64,000 nucleotides of DNA. Source: Synchiropus splendidus. Its lineage: Eukaryota > Chordata > Actinopteri > Syngnathiformes > Callionymidae. The notes under the pieces are model-generated. The model did no database searches. It had not been told where the DNA came from and was given only the letters and a program-made list of their open reading frames with translations. Location of the stretch: assembly GCF_027744825.2 (NCBI RefSeq), contig NC_071334.1, positions 59,463,437-59,527,436 of the forward strand, in the 5' to 3' direction. Made by a program: the position numbers and the translations under genes. Shown here in pieces: positions 50,801 to 61,620 of this stretch (position 1 is the first letter of the stretch; every line of letters begins with the position of its first letter).

Positions 50801-53800
50801 AGAAATTTTCTTTTGAATGGAAATGATTCCTCTAATGAACGTCAGTGAATTAAATTTCTGACTGCAGAGGAGATTCACTTTATCTTTGGTGTTTTTCCAG
50901 TTTGTCTCGAAAGGGCCAAATAACCAAAATGACATGCAGGTTAACAGTACAAACCTGTTAAAGAACATTTCCCATGGATGAGGGCCAGGTCACACATATA
51001 TTTATTATAAATCCAATCATAGGATAGAGCATCAAATTTAAAATGATAACAGTTCACTTATTATTTGAGAAAAAAAAAGATTATGGTCATTATTATTACT
51101 ATTATTATCAGTATCAGATCAGCCGACCGATTTAGTGGCACTGATATTATGTCATTATCATCGGCCGATCAAATGTTTACATTGTGGGTTTGAATTGTTC
51201 ATTGAAAATGGAATAAAAGTTATTATATATTAAACTCTTGCATTTTGTATTGTTCATTTTTTTTAAAAGTTGAAATGTTTTCTATAAAGTGTTGTGTTGT
51301 AGTATTGGAAATTATTATTATGTTATTTAACAGGTTTGAGTGATTAATAATACTAAAAAAGTTAAGGAAGGAAAGAAGGAAATAGAGATTCTGGGGTTAC
51401 GGTCTGAGGCTAGCATCAGACTTCAGTTTCAGGTCAACTATCAGTGACCCTGTTCTTCTACAGCTCCACTTCAGACGTAGAAGAACGCGCTTTCATTATC
51501 TGGGCTCTTCTGATTTACAGACAAATGCATGAATGAGACCGGTGTCAGCAGCAATGCCTCCCATTGGCCCGGCCAAGTGGAACATCCGCATTAATTGCTG
51601 GCTGTTTTCTAACTGGCTGACATCCCAGACTTGTCATCATTAATTCTGATTGGCTGCTTTGCTGGATTATGCGCAGACATAGAGATCCACGGTGTCAAGC
51701 ACGACTTTACTACCTGACACAGCATCTCTCAAAGGACACAATTAAAAGTTTAGAATAGCAGAGAGACGGATAAAGACACCAAGGCCACATGCACATCAAT
51801 TCATAGACAAAGAAGAGTTCACTGAGTGGTCCATACAATTTTACTCCAAAGTGATGGAAGAAAATGTTCATTTAAAAATCATGCAAGCCAGGAGTTCCAG
51901 TCCGACAACATATTTCACGTTTGTAAACATGATTTATTCAGTGGAAGAATCCCAATGATGCGACCGTCTGTAAATAACTTGCATTTCTGAGACCACTGAA
52001 GCATTAGTCTGAAAGCTATTTTATCGACTTTGACAGGTAAAAGAATGAATGGATTAATCTTCCACATAAAATCATATAGAAAAAACATTGGGGTAAGAAA
52101 CAAAAAAAGTGATGAGCATGTTAAGACATGACAATACTCCAGCTGTGAGTGAGTGTGTATATCTACATAGCCACTCAACCGCTGGCAGCCGGCTGTGTTT
52201 TATTTGTTCAGTGATGACAAAGTGACAGTAATTCCGATCTCTCTCGGGTCTAACAAAGTGGAACGACACTGTAGGTGCAGACTCTCACAGCTGAGGGAGC
52301 AGAACAATAACAAACTGAAGACACAAGGCTGCACTCAGCTGTGACATCACTTTACAAGCAACGTGGCTGTGATTCAGGGAACCAAGACAGCAGGGGGCGG
52401 CTAAAGGTCGGATTCCTAAAGGTAGGAATAAACAGCAATGTACTTGAGTGTGCATTTCTGGATTTTAAGTTGATGCAAAATTAAGCATTTTAACTTCATT
52501 GCACACCTGACAAATATCATAACTTGTATGGTAGATCTTCCCATACAGTACATGAAATATTTACATTCAGTTATCTCTTATCACAGCGCGTGGAAACAAC
52601 AAAAAGTAAGATGAACACTACAATGAACCTGTTTATTCTTTTGCTTACATGTGTTTTAGCTGTTACGGGAAGGGATGATTTGCTGATAGAACATCCGACA
52701 GCCAGGGCACATTAAAGCCTTGTTGCTACAGCATTTCTCCTGCAGCTTTCAGAGAAAATGACTTCTGTAATACAAACTCGATCTGCTACATATTTTAAAC
52801 CCAGCTAACAGAATGCAGAACAATCCGTGCCAACTTGAGTGGATCGGTATTCAAGGACGGATGCTTCTTATCCTTCACACCTGGCCGAGATCACATTAAA
52901 AAAATAAATTACAATGTTAAACACGCCGGGGTACACACACTGCTGGAGGAAAATATTTGACTTGGCTTGAATAATGAACTCACACAGGTGCCCTGAGACA
53001 CGGTCCGGACTACTTAGAGCAACACTGCCCCCTAGTGGTTATATACGCTGTATAGCTATATTTCATTCATGGAACGTCACTGCGGGCTAATTCATACTCA
53101 TCTAGTTGAAGTTGTGTTCAGGTTAATCTATGATAAGGTGCATATTAGATGACGTAATGCATTATCTGAATACTAAATTCACCAAAAAGATAATGTTAAT
53201 TCATAGATATAGGGTACAAAAATATACATCTGTATCAACTGAGATTTTCTAAACATTGTAATTCAGCAACACATTTTTTTATTAGGCATTTATTTATCAA
53301 ATTGCAGCCTTAAAAAGAAAAGTGACGTGTGGCTTTTTCTCCCTGAACATTTTATTTTACCATGCTGACCTACCGGTGACCCAAAAGAAACAGAATTCCA
53401 TCGCACAGAATCACTTCCAGACATCAACCACTGTATGTGAGCTTTTCAGGGAGGCTAGAGTTTACAGAGGGACAGACAAAATCATTTTCATCTTAATTTA
53501 AACTGCCCCATTTTGAAAACAATTGATAAACACAAGACGAATTTCCTTTTACCAGAGGAACACAAACAACTTGACTGACAATCACCTCAATAGGAGATCC
53601 AGACAAAATAAGGTGACTACTTCCATCTCCAATTAAATGCAAATTGGCTTGGCTGAAAAGAAATCACAATTGCCAGTCCGCACTGTAGATAAAAAGCATT
53701 TTTTTGTTTTTGTTTTTGTTTTTTGTTTCCACGGCTGAGCTCCGATGAGAGTAGGTGCGCTTAGCGGACAGCTCCAGGTAGTGATAAACAAACATGACAG

Positions 53801-55003
53801 AGATGACGTTAAAAAAAAAAAAATCTCTCCAGGGTGAGGCGTGCACATTAAAGAGGATGAATCAGGAGTGACCCATCCTCAGTTTGTTTAGACGACTTGT
53901 CATTGTGATCACAACAAAAAACAAGCTTTGTAATGCTTAGATAAATAATAAATTAAATTAATAATAACTAATGAATAATTTACATTATTACTTAGTACTA
54001 AATAATACAGTACAATTACATAATTTTATACAAATTCACAGACACATTTGAACCCCATTGCCGGGGGAAGCACGTCCACTCTGAACACATGAGCGACCCT
54101 TGTTAGTGAAGTCGTAAGCAAAATTTGAATCACTTTTATTGCCCAATATTGTATATGAGGAATATTTAAGAGCCGAACCTTTGAATACTTTCTAGTTTCT
54201 GTTAGATTTAAAAGATATATGTCTTTCAAGCCCCCCCGCTCGTGAAGTGAAGTTGACCAAATGTAAATTTGCAGTATTGATCATTAGCTTGTGCAAAGTC
54301 AATGCTCCAATCTGAAGCATGTTGACTTTGGAACAGCCTGCAAGCCTTTGTTCAAATTTTGTCATGAAATTGTCTTACTTTTATGTGTGGAAATGAATGA
54401 ATCAGTTTCAGAATTGACGATAAATTGTGATGAATTACATCAATTATATTGAATTCATTATGTTTGAATTGAATGAATTAACTTGCGTTAAATCTGAACA
54501 CATAAGCTTCAACATCATAATAGAAGTGCGAACTCTTCGCAGCAATGGAAATTGAAGCGCAGTTTTTGTGCTTCTATCCTGAAGTTTTAAACCAACTGTC
54601 TACAAACTCAATGAGTCTCTTTCATCAAGGATTTGTTGGTAATGACATCACATTGTATCATGTGAGGTGAGCCTGGAATAGTGTGCCAGGATTCAATAGT
54701 TTCTTCTTCTTCATGTTCCCATCATAGGCTCAAATTCCACAGTTCACCTCAAGAAGCTGATCAGACAAGTAGATGACACTCGAGTTTCATCCTTGTGTAA
54801 GTGGTTTTACTCACGATAGCAGTGGGAGCAGCAGCCACAACGCTGTAGAGAATGAGAGGAGGGATGAAGCTGGACTCCTCCGTGCCCGGGTACGGCTTCA
54901 TCAGTTCTGCGTCGTTACAGAAGAAGCCTTGCAGGTGCACGCCAAAAAGGTCCGTGCACTCCATGTAGTAGGCCAGCAACACCGTGCCGGACATGATGAC
55001 AAG
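38785..55003 (-). CDS. plppr1: plppr1, phospholipid phosphatase-related protein 1 / PRG-3 (gene-level entry)
   Basis: PLPPR1 is a six-pass membrane protein of the lipid phosphate phosphatase superfamily that induces filopodia and neurite growth without proven phosphatase activity. Exons in transcript order are 55003-54815, 49655-49523, 46384-46134, 45870-45694, 39369-39238 and 38817-38785. All have AG acceptors and GT donors and join in phase. They give 304 residues; with the missing first coding exon of about 21 codons the total would be about 325, the length of the human protein. PLPPR1 is chosen over its paralogues because of GFFCNDAELMKPYPGTEE, NHCSDVVAGFILG, the short tail LPLMTFPRVESPLETLSAQ and the end NHSASMTEVT. 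The gene faces grin3a tail to tail. The first exon and promoter are not visible and probably lie beyond 64000. Confidence 0.95.
38818..39237 (-). other. plppr1 last intron (420 bp)
   Basis: On the - strand it runs from GTAGCG to the polypyrimidine acceptor ccccttcttccag. Besides the splice signals I see nothing in it. Confidence 0.8.
39238..39369 (-). CDS. plppr1: plppr1 exon: cytoplasmic C-terminal tail
   Basis: This exon of 44 codons has acceptor ccctgcag and reads GICVVNNFKGVHGAATKQKR, EDYRGLPLMTFPRVESPLET and LSAQ. It matches the PLPPR1 tail in the same order. The donor is GTAGCG directly after CAG. If the donor is not used, translation continues for only Val-Ala before a TGA. The exon is short and was identified by matching the tail motif rather than as a long open frame. 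Confidence 0.93.
42950..43527 (+). mobile_element. L2/CR1-type LINE 3' end, truncated
   Basis: Across one frame shift the translated remnant reads HFLRRIRSFNVC, then FYEVVVSSGILFSVVCWGS, NAGDVVGLKLDSLETVMERR and RSILDNTTHPP. This is the conserved C-terminal block of L2-like reverse transcriptase ORFs. Downstream the remnant RHRRSFFPVA follows in a shifted frame. The element ends in gggattaataaag and ttctgattctgatt, the typical L2 3' tail. It is 5'-truncated and inactive. Confidence 0.88.
44407..44736 (+). repeat. Dispersed 330-bp repeat, copy 1
   Basis: This is a direct copy of the sequence at 47633-47982. The best-conserved core includes gatgggctcggcccttc, catatgaatagttgtgacag and gcactttcttgcttgaac. 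Both copies end in an AT-rich tgtatattatatatac stretch. Confidence 0.9.
45694..45870 (-). CDS. plppr1: plppr1 exon: segments 5-6 and degenerate motif C3
   Basis: This exon of 59 codons is in phase 0 on both sides. It reads MYITSTIKTKSSRLAKPVLC, LGTLCSAFLTGLNRVSEYRN and HCSDVVAGFILGSAIALFL. The C3 motif of lipid phosphatases (SR, five residues, His, three residues, Asp) appears as NR-VSEYR-N-HCS-D. The catalytic His position is therefore Asn, while the Arg and Asp remain. Donor GTGAGA. Confidence 0.96.
45871..46133 (-). other. plppr1 intron (263 bp)
   Basis: This short intron between the exons ending YSAVYLT and beginning MYITS has donor GTGAGG and an acceptor ending in ctacag. I see no other feature. 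Confidence 0.88.
46134..46384 (-). CDS. plppr1: plppr1 exon: segments 3-4 and degenerate phosphatase motifs C1/C2
   Basis: The exon begins with two bases of the split Gly codon and reads VFAFGLFATDIFVNAGQVVT, then GGLSPYFLSVCKPNYTGTEC and ARRSFPSKDASLSVYSAVYL. The C1 region reads G-Q-V-V-T-G-G-L-S-P-Y-F, without the Lys and Arg-Pro of active lipid phosphatases. The C2 motif, PSGH in active enzymes, reads Pro-Ser-Lys-Asp. The exon ends in phase 0 at donor GTGAGG. Confidence 0.96.
46593..46653. repeat. CA/CG alternating tract
   Basis: About 60 bases of nearly unbroken purine-pyrimidine alternation mix CG, CA and TG steps and end in an (AC) run. This composition can favour left-handed DNA and is often length-polymorphic. 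Confidence 0.9.
46915..47030. repeat. Fish DNA-transposon-like repeat (GGATGCTCCGATCA type)
   Basis: The stretch ctagggatgctccgatca, followed by clustered gccgatcaccgatac words, matches a widespread fish repeat as I recall it. Related words (cagatcagccgaccgattt, catcggccgatcaaat) occur at 51109-51175. No inverted end was located. Confidence 0.55.
47633..47982 (+). repeat. Dispersed 330-bp repeat, copy 2
   Basis: This is the second direct copy of the repeat at 44407-44736, in a different plppr1 intron and 3.2 kb away. The core of about 70 bases around gcatatgaatagttgtgaca is nearly identical, while the flanks differ by substitutions and small indels. It lacks clear terminal inverted repeats. 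Confidence 0.9.
49523..49655 (-). CDS. plppr1: plppr1 exon: segment 2 end and intracellular loop
   Basis: The 133-bp exon was found by eye on the - strand between the flanking exons. It reads IFIGEVSMYVMKSTREALLA, then QEKTIVTGDCCYLNPLIRRI and IRFI plus one base of a Gly codon. Acceptor gtgttcag and donor GTGAGT are canonical, and the codon is completed by the next exon (Gly-Val-Phe-Ala-Phe). The loop is basic, as expected for a cytoplasmic face. Confidence 0.95.
49656..54814 (-). other. plppr1 intron
   Basis: This 5.2-kb intron has donor GTGAGT and acceptor gcgtttgtgttcag. It contains A runs, a weak repeat trace at 51109-51175 and a + strand open frame with a signal-peptide-like start (52524-52715) discussed under findings. 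I see no convincing exon. Confidence 0.8.
54815..55003 (-). CDS. plppr1: plppr1 exon: first membrane segment and first extracellular loop
   Basis: This exon of 63 codons is in phase 0 on both sides and starts after acceptor ttcttccag. It reads LVIMSGTVLLAYYMECTDLF, then GVHLQGFFCNDAELMKPYPG and FIPPLILYSVVAAAPTAI. It covers membrane segment 1, the extracellular loop with its Cys, and the start of segment 2. Donor GTGAGT. Confidence 0.96.
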
Positions 55004-57444
55004 CTGGAAGAAAAACATGAGGTGAGCGTCCTGCGGGAACCACGTCCAAAGATGTAAAGTTTGTGGTCAAAACTTTTTTGTTTAATTTTCTTCTGCTGTC
55101 AACCGTCTCCTCAAAGCTGTTGTTCCATTCAGCAAGACATAAGTACCAAAAATGTTTTAAAAAGTACTGAGAAAAATCATGTGCTATCATGTCTCTTTCT
55201 CTCTCTCGCACTAACAGCGTTCCACCACATCCCACCGCACTCACATCCACCAGCACCACTCACCACCCCCTCTCCCTTTTATCCCTCTAACATCATCTTT
55301 TGTCTCTGGCCTCCTTTCCAGAAATGAGCTGCAGGCAATTTATTTTTATGTATGGTATCTTTAGTCACTGATGACGAACTACCGTTGGAACACAGACTGG
55401 AAGCTGTATCACTGCACGGACGCCAAGCAGATTTTGAGAGAATCGCTTGCATCCGTTCATTCAGCCACAAACGCACTGAAAATGTGCCCAGTCGAGCCAG
55501 CAGACTGGTATTATGCTGAGGTCTGAAGCGACCAAAAGACTTGGCGCTGGACCAAAGAAGTGACACACAATGTGAGGGGAGGTCGGATCACCGGTCAGAT
55601 AAAAGTGCTATCAAATCACTCAAACATTTGACTTCTAATTACGAGTCAGTGCACCACGTAAGGACCCATGTGACAAAAATAAATAATTGCTTAGTCATAG
55701 ATGCGGTCTGCTCCTTTTATTAAATTAATTATGCTGCCTCACTATAGGTTTTTGGTCGTGAACCAATTTTCTATTTCAAGTTCTTTGCCTGAATCCCAGT
55801 CTGATCTAAGTAACATATTACTTCTCATTTAGATGCGTGTAAGAAAAACAGCTTCAGATCAATGGCTGCAAACTGTCACAGAAGCATTGAACAAAAAATT
55901 CTACATAGATAACACAAGGCACAGATGTACATATACAGCAGAAGCATTTACCACCACAATTAATTGACAATGAATATCCTGTAATAGAACTAACTAGGGT
56001 GGATCACGTTTGTTGACGAAAACGGCTAATAATTCAAAGCGCTCAGTCATACATCCATAACCAATAATATCCATCCATCCGATATATGACAGTAAAGAGA
56101 AAGTAAAAAAAATCTCAGTGTCCATTTTTTTAACCACTCAGGGCTGTTTTAATTTAAAAACATTTCTCCAAAACAAACCTGAGTCTCACAACATCGGTTA
56201 TACAGGTAGATGCCACATAGGTTAAGTTGTAGCAGCGTTCTTGTATGAGTGCTCTGTTTCAACACCGCCAGATGACTCACATTATCTACAAGGAAATTTA
56301 AAAAAAAAAAACTAATAAAAAGCAACATTAGCTTTTTATGAAATGTTGCACACCTCCATCATCACAATAAAAAAAACCAAAACTAAGGGGGTAAGAGGGT
56401 GCCCAGAGGGAAGATGGGTAGTGTCTTCTTTCATTCCAAATTAGGTTGCATTTTATCTCAATGTATTTATCTAACAACCAAAACTTGCATTTCTAGACTA
56501 TGCACATGCTGAATATACTGAAATCTTACATTATTAATTGTTTGTTCAACAAACCCAGGTAAGAACAAGACCATGTTCACATCAATCCCACTCTACAGTA
56601 TACATGCTACAACAACTCTTCCACGCAGTTTCACAATTGCAAAGAATAAATCTTAAAATATCTGCCCTTATTTCATGCATTTCCACCAGACAGATCAAAT
56701 TAATATCACTCTCATAAATGACCACTGTTCTCAAGAGTGCTTTAAGTTAACGTAAATAAACTGTCAGACAAAGAGTGAGTATCATTACTAAATACTTGTG
56801 ATGTATAGTATAAATTGATCTTTGGCATTACTGAGCACTTCATACAGTAAACTTCTCTATCCATTTTTCAAAAACCTCAGATGGTTTCAGGACAGTAGGA
56901 ATGAGAGGAGACTTCCAGCTAAATGCTCATAACCTGAGTTAGATAATTATTCACAATAATTACAGGTAAACTAAAACGTTTGGTGTGTGAATCAAGAACC
57001 TCCACAGTGATCAGGACTAACTAAGTTACAAGAGATTAGGATGTAAATTATGTTTTGAAAAATCTGACAAAATGGGAATGGAATAAATCAGAATGAGAGA
57101 ACTCGCCCAGATAGTTTACTTGGTTTGTAGTGATGTTTAAATACTAAAAATGACCTTGTACCAGTCAAGTAAGCAGTACTAAATAAAAGAATACAACTTA
57201 ACACTGCTTACTTTCATTAGCCTGGAAAGCTGTAATACATCTCTCAAACATACGGGGTCACTATTGTAGTACTAATCGCGACTATGAGCTCAATGTTTAA
57301 ATAACTGATATCATTTTGAGACTAAAGTTTACATTTCAAACTTAAAAAAAAAAAAGAATGCTGTATGCTTCTTTTTCTAGTTTATCAACTAAAGAGGGAC
57401 AAAATTCGCACTTTGTCAAGGTCTGCTGGAGTCACAATAAACCC

Positions 57445-57447
<3 letters not shown>

Positions 57448-57489
<42 letters not shown>
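57448..57489. repeat. CTG trinucleotide repeat, 14 units (CAG on plppr1 sense strand)
   Basis: Fourteen uninterrupted CTG units are followed by an imperfect CGGCTG. The repeat lies in the large plppr1 intron; read as plppr1 pre-mRNA it is CAG. Confidence 0.96.
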
Positions 57490-57490
<1 letters not shown>

Positions 57491-57871
57491 GGCTGCTTGC
57501 AATGGAACACTTCAAGTCTGGAATTACATGCATAACCTTTACAACGTGTTTACAGTTTGACATTCAACAGGCCTTCTGTGAGCATTGTTGTTAACAGCCC
57601 GGTCAGTTGTATGCTAGACATTAGTTGACCAGAGTCTACAATTTAGACATTTCTGAGACGGAAGGAAATCTTATCTCAAATTATCAAGTCCATCAGCGCC
57701 AGAGTGACGTCAAATCCCAGCGATGATTCGTCCCTGGACAGACATTATTAAAATGTGCACAACAACAGAAGATTAAAATAGTGCTATTCATTATTTACAG
57801 CAACGTCAACTATCAGAATAAAGACAGCAACAACAAAAGGAACTCTTGGCTAACACAGAACTGACAGATGG

Positions 57872-57925
57872 TTGTGTGTGTGTGTGTGTGTGTACAGTAT
57901 GTGTGTGTGCGTGTCTTTGCAAGAC
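57872..57925. repeat. TG microsatellite
   Basis: About ten TG units are followed, after a tacagta interruption, by a second shorter GT run. Confidence 0.92.
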
Positions 57926-58969
57926 AGGATTTGAGTGCAAAATGTAGTTATCTTTCCATTAGTTAAAGCTGTGATCAAATTCACGTAGAAGCCAAATTAC
58001 CCAAATTCATGCAAAAATATGAGGTCTGAATCGGGACATTTGAATGTCCCCCTTGTTCTGCAAACAACTCTGAAGCAGATGATGCACAGAAAATATGAAT
58101 CACCACTTGCCTCTGCAAATATGATAATTCTTTGACTCATGAATTACAATGCGGCAGCAGTGTTTATTTGCATTTTAATAAAATAAAGCAGAGAGGAAAC
58201 AGAGTTCTAAGATTAGAATAACTTCGATTAGAGGTCAGCTCTTGACTTTTGCTTGCTGCACTGGCATTACAATTTCAATACTGAAAGAGCAAACTAATCT
58301 CATTATACAGCTGTTACGACTATGTTCAGATACAGTATGATGTACAAATGTTGTTCTACGCAGTTTTAAATTCATGGGTCTTTTTACTGAACCCAATACA
58401 ACCATCACTGCAGGAATCATGTGGATTTTAATGAATGATTACGTTGTGTGCGTCTTTATTTAGCAATGTTTACCATCCCAATACTGATACTGCCCAATAA
58501 TGATTTTGCACGAGAACTAGGAGAGTATTCTTTGTCCTGATGAAATACCAACTACTATCGACCTTTCTACAAGCAATGGTTCTTCCATAGTTTTAAGATA
58601 CAAAATTTCATGTCACTGTCCAGCCAGGGACATCAGTAAAGCAATCCTAAAAATGCTTCCAGGCTAGATTTGTCTTGCTGTTTCTTCATTAACGGTAAAC
58701 AGGGGTGTGTGTTGGGACAAAGACGATGTCCACATAACCATAACCTTCCTAAACGATATACGATGACGTAGAGTTGTGATGTAGTTGCTCTCGGTTCGGT
58801 GTGTATGTGAGTTATAATTCACAGTAAGACAAGAAAGGGATGCAGCACCGGGTCCATCGCCACCCAAAACCTCGAAAGTATGGGGACATTTTGTGACAGA
58901 CCCACCAAAGATTTAAGTGAGAAGCAACATTTGACAAACATCGGGGTTTAAAAAAAAAAAAAAGCAGAA

Positions 58970-59149
58970 GAGAAAGTTTTGTCATTGACTGAATTAGAGA
59001 CAATAAATATGCCAGTTTTTAAACATGATAAGTAAACTGCTCTCCAATCAGCAGCAGTCCGTCTCTCCATTTGTTCAGCCGGAACACGCGACTTGAGTTC
59101 CGTGCAATGGACATCAGTCATTATGATAATTCTGTCTGCATTTTTCCCA

Positions 59150-59150
<1 letters not shown>
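58970..59150 (+). repeat. Dispersed repeat, copy B (partial)
   Basis: This partial copy is in the same orientation as copy A. Shared landmarks are gttttgtcatt.actgaatt, cagtccgtctctcca against cggtccgtctcttca, cgcgacttga, and the run up to caatggac.t.agtcatta. It is followed by a long A run at 59153-59180. Confidence 0.75.

Positions 59151-59152
<2 letters not shown>

Positions 59153-59180
<28 letters not shown>
59153..59180. repeat. Poly-A run
   Basis: About 27 consecutive A residues immediately follow the end of dispersed repeat copy B. It could be a retroposition tail or slippage. Confidence 0.9.
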
Positions 59181-61424
59181 GACCTTTGATCATGTGAGAT
59201 TTCATCTTTAAAAAGACATCAATTTTCTGAAGGTGGAGTAGCTGTCATTTAACCCATGGCGTGGTGCGCCACACTCATTCACAAACCCTGAACACACCTT
59301 TCAAGCCATATTTTAAACAACGTAAATATAAGTGTATACAAACTTTTAAGACCATACAGTTGTTTAAAACTACTTACAAATGCCGACTAATTGTAAAATA
59401 GCCGATGACTAGTAATATATATATAGTCAACAGCAGCATCCCTAAACCCAACCCAATATTATGACCACATGCACGCCATGGTCTATATGTGTCACTTCTG
59501 GAGCTACAAATACCCGATTAATATGATTTATTTTTGGCTCAACTCTGTTGTTCTGATTGACAACCCTAAGACTACGTAACACCAGGAAAATCTTCCCCTT
59601 CCTGTTGCTGTCATGGTACGTCTGTCGGCAGGAATCCGACTGACAGAAATGAGCGTCTTAGGTCGACTTGACTCCCTCAAGATTCTGATGTTTTGCTTTT
59701 GTTGTCAACGTGAAGGGAGGCAAAGAAACTGAACAACTCTTTCCACAAAACCACCGAGAATCCACAGCAAGTGTTGAGTCATTAAAAAGGAAGCAAATTA
59801 CAGTTCAGAGTGATAAATCTTACTATGAGCCTTTGCTATTACAAGACCTGAATTTTTAATGTAGGTCAGTATCTAAGCGCACCATTAAGCCCCGTCTGAG
59901 TCAGCTGTGATCTATTGGGAGTCACTTAAACTAATCTTTAAAAGTGAATATACTGTGATTATTTTCAAAATTAAATCAAAATTATACTAAGAATAACAAG
60001 AAAGATATATACATTTAGAATTCACAAAGGACAGACAGACTAAAAATCACACAAAGTGTAATCACAGTGCACAATAGAAACACTAACAGAAGACAGGAAA
60101 GAATTGTCACGTCATGTCTCTTCACACCAACATATTGCACTAGCATGATCATTTAGCCGATGAATTCACAAGCATGTGCGTAATGCTAGAGCAACAGTAG
60201 AACATTTGGGTTCGGTTTATTTGTTCGCCTATTTATTTTATTATATTTTTTTCTTCCAGCCACCGTTAATTGAAACACTGCATCCAGACTGGGGGCGGTT
60301 CACACGCCTACGATTGAGAGGTCTCAGTCATGTACGGGAACTGTTTTGTTTAACTTGAAAAAAATTTGGATGCAGTCTTAATCCCTATAAATGCATACCA
60401 CACTAACCAGGGGTGGCAGTCAAAAACTTTAAATGTGATTTGATTTAATTCAATAGTAGAAAAAAAAAGTTTGCCTACTGAGACGTGGCAGACGAGGAAC
60501 AGGTCAAAAGCTAACAGCAGGAACAAATGTATGGAGCCATTTTTGTGCACAAGGTAGGGTCATAAAACCCTCAGGCTCTCTCAACTCCCATAATCAGGAG
60601 GTTCACCACACATCCGCTCCTTATCTCTCCGCTCCTCTTCTCAACCATGCTTTCACTTAATTATTTTTAGGCGTAATTGAGCCACTGATCTCTGCCTTTC
60701 CCCCGACTTTATTACCCAGTCCTCATCCTTTTCATCTTCCTTCCTCCTCCCGCTGTCCCTTTTACTATCCATCCAGTCCTCTCATCCCATTTTTATTTTT
60801 ACACCCCTTTCATCTCACATTACACTGACCTGCACACAAATAGCAAAGATACCGACAAATAAATCTCCTGTGTTCAAGTAACGGATGAGGAAAGAGCAAC
60901 AAGTAACATGAAAAAAAAATTATACCCATGAATAAACATCCTCTCACACACTGCCCCTGGTGCTAAGCTGCTCCAATTATGAAGCTGTGTCATGTGATCG
61001 TCCCTCTGCATTATCCCTTCGCAACAGGCATGGTAAGTGAAAAAAGTGCAGTGAAGGAGCAGCTAAAATGAGAGATGAAGCGATATGGCGTAAGAGATGG
61101 AAGGTGGAGTTGGTGTGACAACATGAGGAACAGGGAAGGTGCATGGAGGAGGCGTCGTGAGAAAAATGGTGGTGGTGTGGGCGTGACAGTGGCATCTACG
61201 AGCGAGAGCAGGAGAGGAAGAGGCAATGGTGCCTTTGAGAGGCTGACGGGAATATGGTGTGAATTAAAAACAAACAAACGAAAAACTCCATGTTGCCGTC
61301 TTCTTGAAAGATGGGCTTCGCCTCAGCATGAAAGGAAAAAAGCTTTTTGGGATGTAGCACTGGCCATTATGTTTAGATGAGCGTCACCCTAAACAATATG
61401 GCAACATTTAAATAATAGATAACA

Positions 61425-61620
61425 CAAGCCTTTATTTATATAGCACCTTTCAGAACACGGTTCTGCAAACTAAACAGAACTTAAAGAGAGAACAGTATAC
61501 AAAGAAATAGTAATAAAATCTGCACAAGGGCAAGGATTCCAGTGGGAGGCAAGGCTATGTCACCCCTAGACTTAAGTCTTGACTTTGATCCTCAAGTGGG
61601 ACCCTGCTTGTTGCCCCAGA
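61425..61620. repeat. Possible interspersed repeat
   Basis: The stretch tttatttatatagcaccttt, followed by an acggttctgcaaac-type word, resembles a frequent fish interspersed repeat. Neither its ends nor a second copy in this window were identified. Confidence 0.35.

Noticed and set aside
54773..55057. + strand 94-codon frame
   Set aside because: It is an antisense shadow of the plppr1 exon at 54815-55003.
57358..57594. Poly-Leu frame over the CTG repeat
   Set aside because: The poly-Leu comes only from the trinucleotide repeat, and the flanks match nothing.
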